A stretch of 64,000 nt of DNA, from assembly GCF_002218195.1 (NCBI RefSeq), contig NZ_CP022336.1, forward strand, positions 310,001-374,000, given 5' to 3'. Numbering within the stretch: the first letter of the stretch is position 1; each line of letters starts with the position of its first letter. A program made the position numbers and the translations under genes. The notes under the pieces were generated by a model. It saw nothing but the letters and a program-made list of their open reading frames with translations, did not search any database and was not told the DNA's origin. This stretch comes from Sphingorhabdus sp. SMR4y. GTDB lineage: Bacteria; Pseudomonadota; Alphaproteobacteria; Sphingomonadales; Sphingomonadaceae. Below are positions 1-8,766 of the stretch, one piece after another.

Positions 1-2
1 CT

Positions 3-407
3 CGCATCATGGGCTATCTCGGCATGTATATGTCGGCTTGTAATATGCCGGAAGGAGACGCCTATGCGATGAAGGCTCTGGAAATGGACCCCGATGCAGA
101 ATTGGTGATCGCGGCGGCGGTCGCGATGAGCAAGTTGCGGCGCGGCGATGCCAAGGCTGCGCAGGAGTTGTCGTCAAAATATCACGATTCCCTTCCTGGT
201 GCTGCACTGGGACTGGAGATCAGCTATATATTGTCTTCAGCAAAGCTCGGGGAAAAGGACGATGCCCGTGCAGTCTGGCGACAGCTGGCCGAACGCTCCG
301 GCTATCCGGAAACCGCGAACCCGCGTGATGTTCTCGGCAAATGGATTTCCGATCCGGACCTTCTGCGCAAAGTCGAGGCCGATTTCAGAGACGCGGCGCT
401 CTATTAG
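3..407 (+). CDS. C-terminal part of a TPR-like protein (cut by window start)
   Basis: The reading frame is open to the window edge, so only the last 134 or so residues are visible. They form helix-rich, alanine-rich stretches (GDAYAMKALEMDP, GDAKAAQELSSKY, GEKDDARAVWRQLAER) that look like degenerate tetratricopeptide repeats. This architecture is common at the C-terminus of larger regulatory proteins such as TPR-containing cyclases or HTH proteins, but no catalytic domain is visible here. It ends in ...DFRDAALY and converges on the minus-strand metallo-hydrolase with a gap of about 75 bases. The function cannot be assigned from this fragment. Confidence 0.6.
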   Translation, partial: RIMGYLGMYMSACNMPEGDAYAMKALEMDPDAELVIAAAVAMSKLRRGDAKAAQELSSKYHDSLPGAALGLEISYILSSAKLGEKDDARAVWRQLAERSGYPETANPRDVLGKWISDPDLLRKVEADFRDAALY

Positions 408-483
408 CAGCATGCAGCGGCACTGGTCGGCGGGATTTGATACATCCGTTTCGTGAAGTGAGCGAATAGGAGACGTTGTCGGA

Positions 484-2031
484 TCAGACCCTCTCCAACG
501 CACGTTTGAGTGCAGCGAGCGTTTTCTCGCGATCCCGATTGGTCGACTGACTGGACAGCTTTTCTTCGACTTCTTCTCGCAATGCGGCCAGCTTGGAAAT
601 CCAGTCGCGCGAAGCGGTCAAATCTCCCGCGTCGACACGACCAGCGGCCTGAAGCATAGCGGCCCAGTCAGGCTGCAGTTCCCATGTCTCTCCCAGTTTC
701 GGAACGATCGCTGCGGGCAGGTCCGCAATAGCCGCCAGAGCGTCCGCAAAACCTGTCAGCGCAGACTGTTCTCCGTGAACCAGAAAGAGCGAGCCCCTGA
801 CCGGTGTGCGATCCCTGATCCACTGCACCAGACCGTCCCGATCGGCATGGTTGGAATAGCCGTCAAGCTTTGCAACCCGCGCTTTTACCATGACATCATT
901 GCCGGAAATGCGGACCCGCTTGGCACCATCCCGGAGCACCGCGCCCAGGGTTCCTGCCACCTGAAAGCCGGGCAATAACAGCCGGGATTGTCTCCGCGGA
1001 AGATTGCGGATCAGATGATGTCTGATACGTCCACCGGTGCACATGCCCGATCCGGCGATGATGACAACTCCGGTCATCCGGTTAAGTTTCTTTGATTCCG
1101 CCGTATTCTTGACGAAGCGAATATTGCTTCTGTCCAGCATCCCGGTTCCGCTATCGCGGTAGCGCATCACCGTTGTCGTGACTTTCTGGGCCAGCGGGGA
1201 ATCAAGAAAGACGTTTAGGGGAGGGAGCCGTCCGGATTCGAACAGGGCATCGAAATCCTCAAGTATCGCCTGTGTCCGCTCCACTGCGAAAGCAGGGATC
1301 AAGACATTGCCCCCGGCCGCCATCACGTCCTCGACATGGCGCGCCAGAGTTTCACGGCGTTCGCTGACCAGGACAAGATCACGATCGCGATTACCATAAG
1401 TCGATTCACAGATCACATGATCATAGCCGCCGATTTCCGATGCGGTGCAATTGATTGATCGACCCGGCCCGATATCGCCGGAGAAAAGCAGGCGCTGCCC
1501 GGCAATGTTGATTTCTATCGATGCTGATCCGACAATATGCCGTGCATCCCAGAAACGAAAGGACACTCCGTCGCCGAGACTTTTCTCTTCGCAAAAGGAA
1601 ACGGAACGCACTTTGCTGTGCAGCTTCGCAATGTCGCTTCCGTCATAGAGCGGGATGAAGGGGGGCAGCCCCGCGCGATCCGCCCGGCGATTGCGACGGT
1701 CTGCATCGGCGGCCTGCAACTTGGCTGCGTCCTGCAGCAACGGCTTGATGATTGCGGCGCTGGGCTCCGTGCAATAGGTTTTTGCTTTGCAGCCGCTGGC
1801 ATAGAGATAGGGGAGCCTGCCACTATGATCGAGATGGGCATGGGTGAGCAGCACCGCATCGATTGCTGCCGGATCGAAGGGAAGCGGTTCATGGTTCAGC
1901 GCTTCGAGCGAGCGGGTGCCCTGGAACATGCCGCAATCGACCAACAGGGTCTTGCCCGCACCTTTTACTTCGAAACAGGATCCGGTGACTGTCCCGGCTG
2001 CACCGTGAAATCTGACCGTTACTCCACTCAT
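484..2031 (-). CDS. beta-CASP metallo-beta-lactamase fold RNase-like hydrolase
   Basis: The protein is 515 residues long from the ATG at 2031, which has a GAGGGG ribosome site 8 bases upstream. A longer reading frame to 2100 exists but has no better site. The N-terminal metallo-beta-lactamase domain carries the zinc motif HAHLDH at about residues 64-69, then HIVGSAS and FSGDIG. A beta-CASP insert follows, and the C-terminal part has GYSNHADRDGL and FLVHGE, typical of the RNA-specificity (RMMBL) family related to Ysh1/CPSF73. Bacterial members are thought to be exo/endoribonucleases, but many are uncharacterised. It is the last gene of a minus-strand set with a universal stress protein 32 bases upstream, so co-transcription is likely. 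The RNA-processing role is inferred from family. Confidence 0.85.
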   Translation of the reverse strand: MSGVTVRFHGAAGTVTGSCFEVKGAGKTLLVDCGMFQGTRSLEALNHEPLPFDPAAIDAVLLTHAHLDHSGRLPYLYASGCKAKTYCTEPSAAIIKPLLQDAAKLQAADADRRNRRADRAGLPPFIPLYDGSDIAKLHSKVRSVSFCEEKSLGDGVSFRFWDARHIVGSASIEINIAGQRLLFSGDIGPGRSINCTASEIGGYDHVICESTYGNRDRDLVLVSERRETLARHVEDVMAAGGNVLIPAFAVERTQAILEDFDALFESGRLPPLNVFLDSPLAQKVTTTVMRYRDSGTGMLDRSNIRFVKNTAESKKLNRMTGVVIIAGSGMCTGGRIRHHLIRNLPRRQSRLLLPGFQVAGTLGAVLRDGAKRVRISGNDVMVKARVAKLDGYSNHADRDGLVQWIRDRTPVRGSLFLVHGEQSALTGFADALAAIADLPAAIVPKLGETWELQPDWAAMLQAAGRVDAGDLTASRDWISKLAALREEVEEKLSSQSTNRDREKTLAALKRALERV

Positions 2032-2063
2032 TCCACATCCCCTCGGAATATATGCTTCCAAGA

Positions 2064-2876
2064 CTAGTGCGCGACGACCAGCGGCACCGGACAATCCCAA
2101 AACAGCTTTCGTGAAACGCCGCCGAACAGAAATTCACGCGCCCGGCTGTGGCCATAGGCACCCATTACCATGTAGCTGGCATTCAGCGTATCAACGGTCG
2201 ACAGCAATATTGCCTCTACCGAGGATTTGTCGGCAGCAAGCTCGTGAATCTGTGACTTGATGCCATGTCTTGAAAGATATTCCGAAGCGTCCAAGGGGGG
2301 CAGGTCATGACGCTTTTCTTCCTCGACCACGACGATATGCACATCGCTGGCGAGCTCGAGCAGCGGTACTGCCGCACGCAATGCGTTGCCGGCTTCGAAA
2401 CTGCCATTCCATGCGACGATCGCGGGACCGGCTGCATCGAATTTCCTGACGCTGTCCGGTTGGACAATGACCGGGACATTGGTGTTGAAGATCACATCGC
2501 CCAACAGGCCGAGGGGGAGGGTGTTATCCTTTATCCCGCTGCACGAACTGAGCACTATCACGTCGGTCAGTGCTGAATTTCGGGCCAGGCCGCGAGCCGG
2601 TTCCGCATTGGTTTCCTGATAGTCCCATGGCACGTCTTCACCGGTGAGCCGCTTTTCCATTTCGGTCTTCAGCAGCAAATCGGCTTTGCTTGTATATTTG
2701 CTGATATCGTACATCACGGACATGCCGGTAACCCCATCAAAAGCCATTTGTGGCCTGTAGGGATCGGGGCGCAGGCAATGGAGATGCCCCTCCAGCGCGC
2801 GCGTGATATCCAGTGCCGCCTGATAGCGGGCGTCGAGCCCGGAATCATCGTTGATGTAAAGAAGCACGGATTTCAT
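2064..2876 (-). CDS. Universal stress protein, two tandem Usp domains
   Basis: The 270-residue protein starts at the ATG at 2876, chosen because GGGGAGAG lies just upstream. It is about twice the length of a single UspA domain and begins with the usual beta-strand MKSVLLYINDDS. The second half ends in the nucleotide-binding-type motif GAYGHSRAREFLFGGVS followed by PVPLVVAH, as in ATP-binding Usp proteins. Usp proteins are cytoplasmic and support survival in stasis, low oxygen or energy stress. Here the gene sits between a beta-CASP hydrolase and an LptB-like ATPase on the same strand, which fits a stress-related operon. The partner or ligand is unknown. Confidence 0.9.
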   Translation of the reverse strand: MKSVLLYINDDSGLDARYQAALDITRALEGHLHCLRPDPYRPQMAFDGVTGMSVMYDISKYTSKADLLLKTEMEKRLTGEDVPWDYQETNAEPARGLARNSALTDVIVLSSCSGIKDNTLPLGLLGDVIFNTNVPVIVQPDSVRKFDAAGPAIVAWNGSFEAGNALRAAVPLLELASDVHIVVVEEEKRHDLPPLDASEYLSRHGIKSQIHELAADKSSVEAILLSTVDTLNASYMVMGAYGHSRAREFLFGGVSRKLFWDCPVPLVVAH

Positions 2877-2944
2877 CTTGTCTCTCCCCAGTTGGCCTAC
2901 CTGCTGCAATTGCAAGAAACGCCGAAGGCAAGCCATCCGTAGTG

Positions 2945-3766
2945 TTACCTAGCGGCAGCATGAAATTCCTCGCCGAGATATAATCGGCGCACCAGCCCGT
3001 TCTCCAGCATCGCGCCCGGTGTGCCTTCAAAGACGATCCGTCCTTCGTGCAGAACATAGACGCGGTCCAGCATGTCAACCATCTCGCGCACATTCTGGTC
3101 GGTGATCAATATGCCGACATCATGACTTTCCAGATTGGCAATCATGGCCTTGATGTCCCTAACCGACATCGGGTCAATGCCGGCAAAGGGTTCGTCGAAC
3201 AGCATGATGCCGGGACTGGCCGCCATCGCCCGGGCGATTTCGCAACGGCGTCTTTCGCCACCGGACAACGCTCGCGCCGGAACGTGGCGGACATAGGCAA
3301 TATGAAATTCATCCAGCAGATCATCCAGCTTTTGCGCCCGCGTCGCTGCATCCTTTTCGAACAGTTCCAATACCGTCAGGATATTCTGCTCCACCGTCAG
3401 CCCGCGGAAAATCGACGCTTCCTGCGGTAAATATCCCAGACCGCGAAGCGCGCGCCGGTCGAGTGACAGGTCGGTTATGGCTTCGCCATCCAGGAAGATG
3501 TGCCCGGAATCGATCCGGAGCAATCCGAGGATCGAGTAGAAGGTTACGGTCTTGCCGGCGCCGTCCCGACCAAGCAAGCCCACGACCTCGGACGGCCCGA
3601 CTTCGATGGATACGTCGGTCAGTACCGCTTTTCTGCCGAATTTCTTATTGATCGAGACGACCGACAGTCCGCGACCGTCGTGCAGATCTGATTCGTCCAA
3701 ACGGGACAGCACGGATGGAGATATATGTTTCAATGTTCCGCAACGCCCCGGTTGGAAAGCCTCCAT
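2945..3766 (-). CDS. lptB: LptB-like ABC transporter ATPase with altered switch residue
   Basis: This 273-residue ATPase has Walker A GRDGAGKT (residues 66-73), Q-loop GYLPQEASIF, signature LSGGE (167-171) and Walker B IMLFDE (187-192). Overall it is closest to LptB, the cytoplasmic ATPase of the lipopolysaccharide export complex. Two points are odd. The usual GPNGAGKT has become GRDGAGKT, and the switch histidine in the LptB motif TDHNVRE is glutamine here (TDQNVRE). It also has an N-terminal extension of about 35 residues. It is not beside lptA or lptC but inside a stress-type cluster, so it may be a paralogue of the true lptB, perhaps with weakened ATPase or another partner. The family assignment is firm; the LPS role is uncertain. 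Confidence 0.75.
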   Translation of the reverse strand: MEAFQPGRCGTLKHISPSVLSRLDESDLHDGRGLSVVSINKKFGRKAVLTDVSIEVGPSEVVGLLGRDGAGKTVTFYSILGLLRIDSGHIFLDGEAITDLSLDRRALRGLGYLPQEASIFRGLTVEQNILTVLELFEKDAATRAQKLDDLLDEFHIAYVRHVPARALSGGERRRCEIARAMAASPGIMLFDEPFAGIDPMSVRDIKAMIANLESHDVGILITDQNVREMVDMLDRVYVLHEGRIVFEGTPGAMLENGLVRRLYLGEEFHAAAR

Positions 3767-3859
3767 GCTATGCGACGACAGGTCGCAACCATATCAGGGA
3801 GTTTACCTACCTTCCTGTGGCGTGGTGCAGACAGGTACAGCGCGGCCGATGATCAGCGG

Positions 3860-5158
3860 TTACAGACTATTGGCGAGGTCGTTGCGGAATTTCGGATGAG
3901 CAAGCCCGATCAGCGCTTCGGCGCGCTGGTTCAGCGATTTTCCCTTCAGGTCTGCGAACCCATATTCGGTCACGACGATATTGGTGTCGTTGCGCGGCGT
4001 CGTGACCGGCCCGTCCAGTCGGGGAACAATGCGCGAAATCGTGCCGTTGCCGGCCGTGGACTGGCAGGCGATGATCGACTTGCCACCTTTTGACGCTGTT
4101 GCACCACGGACAAAGTCCAGCTGGCCACCCGAACCGCTATATTGCCGGCCCATCAGATGTTCCGAATTGCACGCGCCGCCAAGGTCGATCTGCAACGTCG
4201 CATTGACCGAAACAACATTTCTGTTTTTTGCGATATGGCGGGGATCATTGACGATATTGACCGGGGCACTGTGCATGGCGGGATTGTCGTCGAGAAAATC
4301 ATAGAAAGGCCGGTCGCCCATCGCGAAGGTGAAGACGCTGCGGCCACGATAGGTGGTCTTGGCCTGGTTGGTGACGGCGCCGCACTGGATGAGTCCGGCG
4401 AGAGCAGGGGTCATCAACTCGGTATGGATGCCCAGATCCCGGCGGTCCTGCAGCAAGGCGCAGACGGCGCCGGGAAGCGCGCCAATGCCCATTTGCAGGC
4501 AGGCCCTGTCGTCGATCATGTCGGCGATGGTGGCTGCTACCGTCGCTTCCTCCGGTGACATTTCGGGTGCATGGACTTCGGCCAGCGGCGCGCAATGTTC
4601 CACAATCGCATCGACTTCGGATATGTGCAGAAGGGAGGCGCCGAACACTCGCGGCATATTCGGATTGACCTCTACAACCAGCTTTTTGGCGCTGCGCGCG
4701 GCGGCGGTGGAATAGTCGTTGCTGGTACCGAACGTGAACCAGCCATGCCTGTCCATCGGCGACACCGTCGTCACGAACATATCGAGAGGAACTTCTTTTT
4801 CGAATAACCGCGGAGAATCGCTGAAGGCAACCGGTACAAATTCGATCGGACTTTTCGTTCCGGGCTCCTGGGCGCCCAGCAGTTGACGCTCGATTGCACT
4901 CAGAAACATGCAGCGCGGCCGTATCCGGCCGAGCAGATCGGGTTGGAGCACCGTTTCTCCGGCATGGTCCATCGAATGGAAATACCAGAGTTTGACATCA
5001 TCGATATCGGCTTTGGTCACCGTTTCTGCCAGCGCGCCCAGCAAGGCAGGCGGTTCTGCAGTGGCCATGCCCATCGCGATATGCGCCCCGGAGTTCAATC
5101 CTTCCACAGCCTGACCGGCAGTCATCAGTCGGGAGCGATATTTTTCGATATGGGTCAT
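3860..5158 (-). CDS. Acetyl-CoA hydrolase/transferase family protein
   Basis: The 432-residue enzyme belongs to the acetyl-CoA hydrolase/4-hydroxybutyrate CoA-transferase family of class I CoA-transferases. The C-terminal domain carries YSGSGGQLDFVRGA, GGKSII and the near-terminal VTEYGFADLKGKS..RAEALI..AHP that mark the family. It would move CoA between acetyl-CoA and short acids, or hydrolyse acetyl-CoA, in the cytoplasm. The ATG at 5158 (MTHIEKYR) is preferred; an in-frame TTG at 5182 would add eight residues. It is on the same strand as the LptB-like and host-attachment genes. The exact substrate cannot be told from sequence. Confidence 0.85.
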   Translation of the reverse strand: MTHIEKYRSRLMTAGQAVEGLNSGAHIAMGMATAEPPALLGALAETVTKADIDDVKLWYFHSMDHAGETVLQPDLLGRIRPRCMFLSAIERQLLGAQEPGTKSPIEFVPVAFSDSPRLFEKEVPLDMFVTTVSPMDRHGWFTFGTSNDYSTAAARSAKKLVVEVNPNMPRVFGASLLHISEVDAIVEHCAPLAEVHAPEMSPEEATVAATIADMIDDRACLQMGIGALPGAVCALLQDRRDLGIHTELMTPALAGLIQCGAVTNQAKTTYRGRSVFTFAMGDRPFYDFLDDNPAMHSAPVNIVNDPRHIAKNRNVVSVNATLQIDLGGACNSEHLMGRQYSGSGGQLDFVRGATASKGGKSIIACQSTAGNGTISRIVPRLDGPVTTPRNDTNIVVTEYGFADLKGKSLNQRAEALIGLAHPKFRNDLANSL

Positions 5159-5248
5159 GTCTGACGTCCCGGGCGGAGACAAGCGATATCAGGGAAATCA
5201 GTGCTCCCCATTTGTCTCGACGGCCGCTTAGTAGCGATGGCGCTTCTG

Positions 5249-5692
5249 TCAGATTTCATGCTTGGCGAGCATATTGGCCAGCGGTTCCGCTGCATCCGGT
5301 CCAAAATCCTTGGGTATCTCTGCTTGCAACCGGGCGATCGTTTCCGGGCCCAGATGTTTCCGGATCACGCCCAGGGCGCGCGGCGCAGCGACCAAAATGA
5401 TGCTGTCTTTCGAACCCGACATGATTTGCTCGATCCGCTTTGCCATTTCCGAAACAAACCGGTCTTCCTCCTGCTGTTGCAAGTCCGTTTGCTCGTGGGA
5501 GCCGCGTCGCGGAGACTTGCTCTGAAAGCTTCGTCCCGGTTTGTCGGTGCCCAGATCCGAAGTGCGTAGCGAGGGATTCTTGTGTTCCTCGATCAGTTCC
5601 AGCTCCGGCGCGAAGGCCTCGCCCTTGGTTTTGAACATCGTCATGCGGGAGCCATCAACGGCGATAACCCTGCTATCTTTTCGAACCAGCAT
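5249..5692 (-). CDS. Host-attachment (AtsE-like) family protein
   Basis: This is a 147-residue protein with an ATG at 5692 preceded by GAGGGG. It opens with the strand pattern VRKDSRVIAVDGSRMTMFK and has a charged middle (RSFQSKSPRRGSHEQ). The C-terminal half (FVSEMAKRIEQIM..IILVAAPRALGVIRKHL) is typical of the host attachment protein family (Pfam Host_attach), which is related to the eRF1/baeRF fold. The family was named from a plant-attachment phenotype in rhizobia, but its biochemical role is unclear. It is the first gene of the minus-strand set, so the promoter for the set probably lies between 5693 and 5875. Confidence 0.8.
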   Translation of the reverse strand: MLVRKDSRVIAVDGSRMTMFKTKGEAFAPELELIEEHKNPSLRTSDLGTDKPGRSFQSKSPRRGSHEQTDLQQQEEDRFVSEMAKRIEQIMSGSKDSIILVAAPRALGVIRKHLGPETIARLQAEIPKDFGPDAAEPLANMLAKHEI

Positions 5693-5874
5693 TTCATTCT
5701 CCCCTCGGCATCTTGGCTGGGGGTTTTCTAGGAAGGGAGAGGTCGGACGACGATAGGTATTGTTACGGACCGACCGGGCAGGTCATACGCGTGTTTACGT
5801 AAAGACAGATAGTCAGATTCGTCCACAATGGCCGCTTGTCCGCCGCTGCAGCGGCATCAGCAGGAGAACTGATC

Positions 5875-6471
5875 ATGACGGAGCGAGCGAATATGGTGAA
5901 AGTCGCAGCCAATGCGATGGCGATGCTGATGACCCTGTTGCTGCTCGGCTGTGCGACAGCGACGCCCTATCAGCCCCAAATCGCCGGGCAACGTGTCTCT
6001 GGCGGCTTTTTGGAAGAACGCATTGATGCTACGCATTACCGGGTGCGGTTTGCAGGTAATAGTCTGACGTCGCGCGATACTGTCGAGGGCTATCTCCTGT
6101 ACCGGGCTGCAGAACTCACGGTGCAGAGCGGCTACGACTGGTTCCGGATCACCGACCATACGACAGAAACCGAGCGGCGGAGCTATGTTGAACATTTCCC
6201 GCGTTATGAACCCTATTACGGGTCCATATATCTCAACTGGCGTCCGCACTGGCGCTATTATCGCAGTGGCGTCTGGTCGACCTGGCATCCCTACGGCCGC
6301 GATCCGTTCTGGTCCATTGATTCAACTGTGCGGACGGTCGAGCAGTTCGAGGCCGAAGCAGAGATCGTGATGCGTCGTGGTTCGAAACCGGCGGACGCGT
6401 CCCGCGCGTTTGATGCCCGCGAGGTTCTGGCAGACCTCGGCCCCACGATCAAATGGCCTGAAGACAGGTAA
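5875..6471 (+). CDS. Small outer-membrane-type lipoprotein, CC0125/CC1285-like
   Basis: The 198-residue protein starts at the ATG at 5875, with AGGAG ten bases upstream. A hydrophobic signal segment is followed by lipobox LLGC and then ATATPYQPQ, so it should be exported and lipidated. The mature part has the pattern YRVRFAGNSLTSRDTVEGYLLYRAAELTVQSGYDWF, seen in a family of short conserved alphaproteobacterial lipoproteins annotated as CC0125/CC1285. The C-terminal part is rich in Trp and Tyr (NWRPHWRYYRSGVWSTWHPYG). The role is unknown. It is convergent with the L,D-transpeptidase gene and divergent from the host-attachment gene. Confidence 0.75.
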   Translation: MTERANMVKVAANAMAMLMTLLLLGCATATPYQPQIAGQRVSGGFLEERIDATHYRVRFAGNSLTSRDTVEGYLLYRAAELTVQSGYDWFRITDHTTETERRSYVEHFPRYEPYYGSIYLNWRPHWRYYRSGVWSTWHPYGRDPFWSIDSTVRTVEQFEAEAEIVMRRGSKPADASRAFDAREVLADLGPTIKWPEDR

Positions 6472-6645
6472 TGTAGGTCAGAGCGTCTGGCGGTTCGGAC
6501 AGATATTATAGCTGGAATATGCGGTCGGGTCGAAGCCGATGCTGGAAAGCTTCGGGTCAGAGATGCTCCGCTGAAACTATGCGGAAGTTTAGTGATGCGC
6601 AACCGTCCGTGCCTGACTATGTCGCGCGATGCCCCAAGCTACCGC

Positions 6646-7287
6646 CTACAGCTTGTCGGCATAGAGCAATCGCCCCGGCCCCAATCGTTCCATTATGACA
6701 GGGAGATCGCTTTCGGAAAAAGCGAAGCAACCCTGACTGCGGCCCAGTTTGCCATGGGTTTCGACCATTTCTGGTTCGGCATACCAGGCACCGTGGATCA
6801 CGATCGCGCGCGGTTCGGCCATATTGTTGCTTGGGTCGAGTCCTTTCAGGCGGCGGGATGTTCCATGCTTCCCGACATAGGATTCGCTGGTCATATAGCT
6901 GCCACCCGAAGAGGCTTCGGATCCGGGAATATTGGAAAATTCCTGCAGCCATCCGGTGTGCCTCGGATCCGACCCCTTGCCGTGGGCAACGAGGAAGGAC
7001 TGGATATTCCCGCTCGCCATGTCGACAATATGGAAACGCGCCTTTGCGGAATGCAGGGAATAGTCGGCGATGCCGATCCGGTCCGTATGCAGCAAAGATG
7101 ATTCATGTGTTGCCATTGCGGCCTTGGCGCGGTCAATCAGCGCGAGAGCCCCCGATCGGGGAATGTCCATTGGGCGGGCCGGCATTGTCTTGACGATCTT
7201 GCTGGCAGCTTGCGACCGGCTGCCCAGCCCGCAAGCCGCGCCGGTCATGCCGATAAGGCCCGCAGCGATAAATTTTCTTCGGTTCAT
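6646..7287 (-). CDS. Murein L,D-transpeptidase family protein (YkuD_2 type), exported
   Basis: The 213-residue protein begins MNRRKFIAAGLIGM, a twin-arginine-like signal, followed by an Ala-rich cleavage region. The catalytic region carries VIHGAWY with His165 and GRSQGCFAF with Cys187, matching the short L,D-transpeptidase catalytic family (YkuD_2) rather than the larger YcbB type. It would act in the periplasm on peptidoglycan cross-links or on anchoring of outer-membrane proteins. It is divergent from the second L,D-transpeptidase across an 88-base gap, so the two may share a control region. The enzyme class is firm; the substrate is inferred. Confidence 0.85.
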   Translation of the reverse strand: MNRRKFIAAGLIGMTGAACGLGSRSQAASKIVKTMPARPMDIPRSGALALIDRAKAAMATHESSLLHTDRIGIADYSLHSAKARFHIVDMASGNIQSFLVAHGKGSDPRHTGWLQEFSNIPGSEASSGGSYMTSESYVGKHGTSRRLKGLDPSNNMAEPRAIVIHGAWYAEPEMVETHGKLGRSQGCFAFSESDLPVIMERLGPGRLLYADKL

Positions 7288-7374
7288 CGTTCATCCATAG
7301 CATGTTTTTCCTGTACCCTGGATTAAGTATCAATACTTATTGCTGTGCCGGTCGCCAACCGGGAGAGAGGGCAG

Positions 7375-8553
7375 ATGAGAATATTCATCGCAATATGGGG
7401 CGGGTTGCTGTTTTCGGTGGCCGCCGCGGCGCAGACCGGAGACGTGAAAAACCATGCAGCAGAGGATGTCCGGGATCATCTGATCTGGACGGAATCGCAA
7501 ATTGTCGAGTTGCAGAAGCTGGTCGATGCGCGAGTGTCCGAAGGACTGGGAAATTGTCCCATCAGCGATTTCAGCCAGCCAAATTCCGCCAGCGATCCTT
7601 ATCGGCGGTCGCGGCTGGCTTCTGCTGCCGCGGATGAATTGATGCAGGCCTATCTCGAGGGATGTGCCCCCGCATCGGCCCGGGCGCAATGGCATATCAG
7701 CAGCGATGACCGCCATATCGACACCCGGCAGTTGCTGATGAAGGCGCTGGTCCACGACGATCTTGATGGTTATTTCGACGCTCTTCGTCCGCGCAATCCG
7801 CACTATGGGGCGCTGCGTGCGGCCTACGCGACTGAAAGCGATGCAGCCAAGCGCGCTACACTGGCGCTGAACATGGAACGCTGGCGCTGGATGCGACTGG
7901 TCATGGGCAGAAGATATCTGCTGGTAAATGCTGCCAGTTTCGAACTCACGCTTTGGGACGATGACCAGGTCGTGAAAAGCTGGCCGGTCATCGTGGGCAA
8001 GACCAAATCCCCGACACCCGTTTTCGAAGCCACGGTTAGCGGCGTGATCCTCAATCCCTGGTGGGAAATTCCGACATCGATTGTCGCGGAGGGTATCGGT
8101 TCGCTGGTCCGCAACAATCCGGCTGCAGCAAGGCGGAAAGGCTATGTTGTACAGAATGGGCGCTACCGCCAGCGACCGGGGCCGGGTAATGCGCTCGGGC
8201 AGATGAAACTGGTCATGCCCAATCCCTACAGCGTCTACCTGCACGACACGCCGAACAAGACCCTGTTCGCCGAGCCCGTGCGCACATTCAGCCACGGTTG
8301 CATCCGGGTGGGTGGCGCGATTGATCTGGACAAGACTTTGCTCGAGAGCGCGGTAACGCCGGAGCAGATCGATGCAATATTGGACAGCCGGAAAACGACC
8401 AGATTGTCGCTACCCAGAGCGATTCCGGTCTACATTGCCTATTTCACCGCCGAGGCTGGGGAAGATGGCTCGATACGCTATTTCCCAGACATTTATAAGC
8501 GGGACAATTTGAAACTGGCGCAAAACGAACCACGTCTGGATTGTGCTGCGTAG
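7375..8553 (+). CDS. L,D-transpeptidase (YcbB/YkuD type), exported
   Basis: The 392-residue protein starts at the ATG at 7375 after a GGGAGAGAGGG ribosome site. It has a signal peptide MRIFIAIWGGLLFSVAAAAQ. The YkuD domain occupies the second half, with YLHDTPNK and the classic active-site motif SHGCIRV (His307, Cys309). The N-terminal half resembles the scaffold region of YcbB-like proteins, but no clear peptidoglycan-binding repeat is visible. It would form 3-3 cross-links between meso-diaminopimelate residues in the periplasm. A long antisense reading frame over this gene is a shadow. Confidence 0.88.
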   Translation: MRIFIAIWGGLLFSVAAAAQTGDVKNHAAEDVRDHLIWTESQIVELQKLVDARVSEGLGNCPISDFSQPNSASDPYRRSRLASAAADELMQAYLEGCAPASARAQWHISSDDRHIDTRQLLMKALVHDDLDGYFDALRPRNPHYGALRAAYATESDAAKRATLALNMERWRWMRLVMGRRYLLVNAASFELTLWDDDQVVKSWPVIVGKTKSPTPVFEATVSGVILNPWWEIPTSIVAEGIGSLVRNNPAAARRKGYVVQNGRYRQRPGPGNALGQMKLVMPNPYSVYLHDTPNKTLFAEPVRTFSHGCIRVGGAIDLDKTLLESAVTPEQIDAILDSRKTTRLSLPRAIPVYIAYFTAEAGEDGSIRYFPDIYKRDNLKLAQNEPRLDCAA

Positions 8554-8664
8554 CCAGACCTGCCGGGCAGTCGCAGACAGGACCCGTTAGGGCAAAATCG
8601 TCCCCCAAATCTATCCGTCCGCCTTCGGACGCGGGAACAGCGGCCATAGTCCGTCTTTCCTTAT

Positions 8665-8702
8665 AATAACCATCTTTGTCATCTTTCTATCTGCTCTTGT
8701 AA
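8665..8702. promoter_or_regulatory. Tandem direct-repeat operator upstream of the SLAM-like operon
   Basis: Two 17-mers begin 21 bases apart: AATAACCATCTTTGTCA at 8665 and TCTATCTGCTCTTGTAA at 8686. They resemble the sites at 13920-13957 and 18018-18034 (pattern TCTAACA-N3-TYTGTNA). Half-sites fall at 10, 11 and 10 base intervals, as in PhoB/OmpR-type boxes. The local response regulator (18107-18790) is the obvious candidate to bind. The match here is weaker than at 13920. Confidence 0.45.
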
Positions 8703-8766
8703 CAAGCCTGCGGCGTCGGGCTGCCCTATCCGATTTTCATATTCAATGAATTCACAGGGGGCCTGA

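Noticed and set aside
7330-8295. Long minus-strand frame (321 codons) over the L,D-transpeptidase
   Set aside because: It is antisense to a gene with signal peptide and active-site motif, and shows no family pattern.
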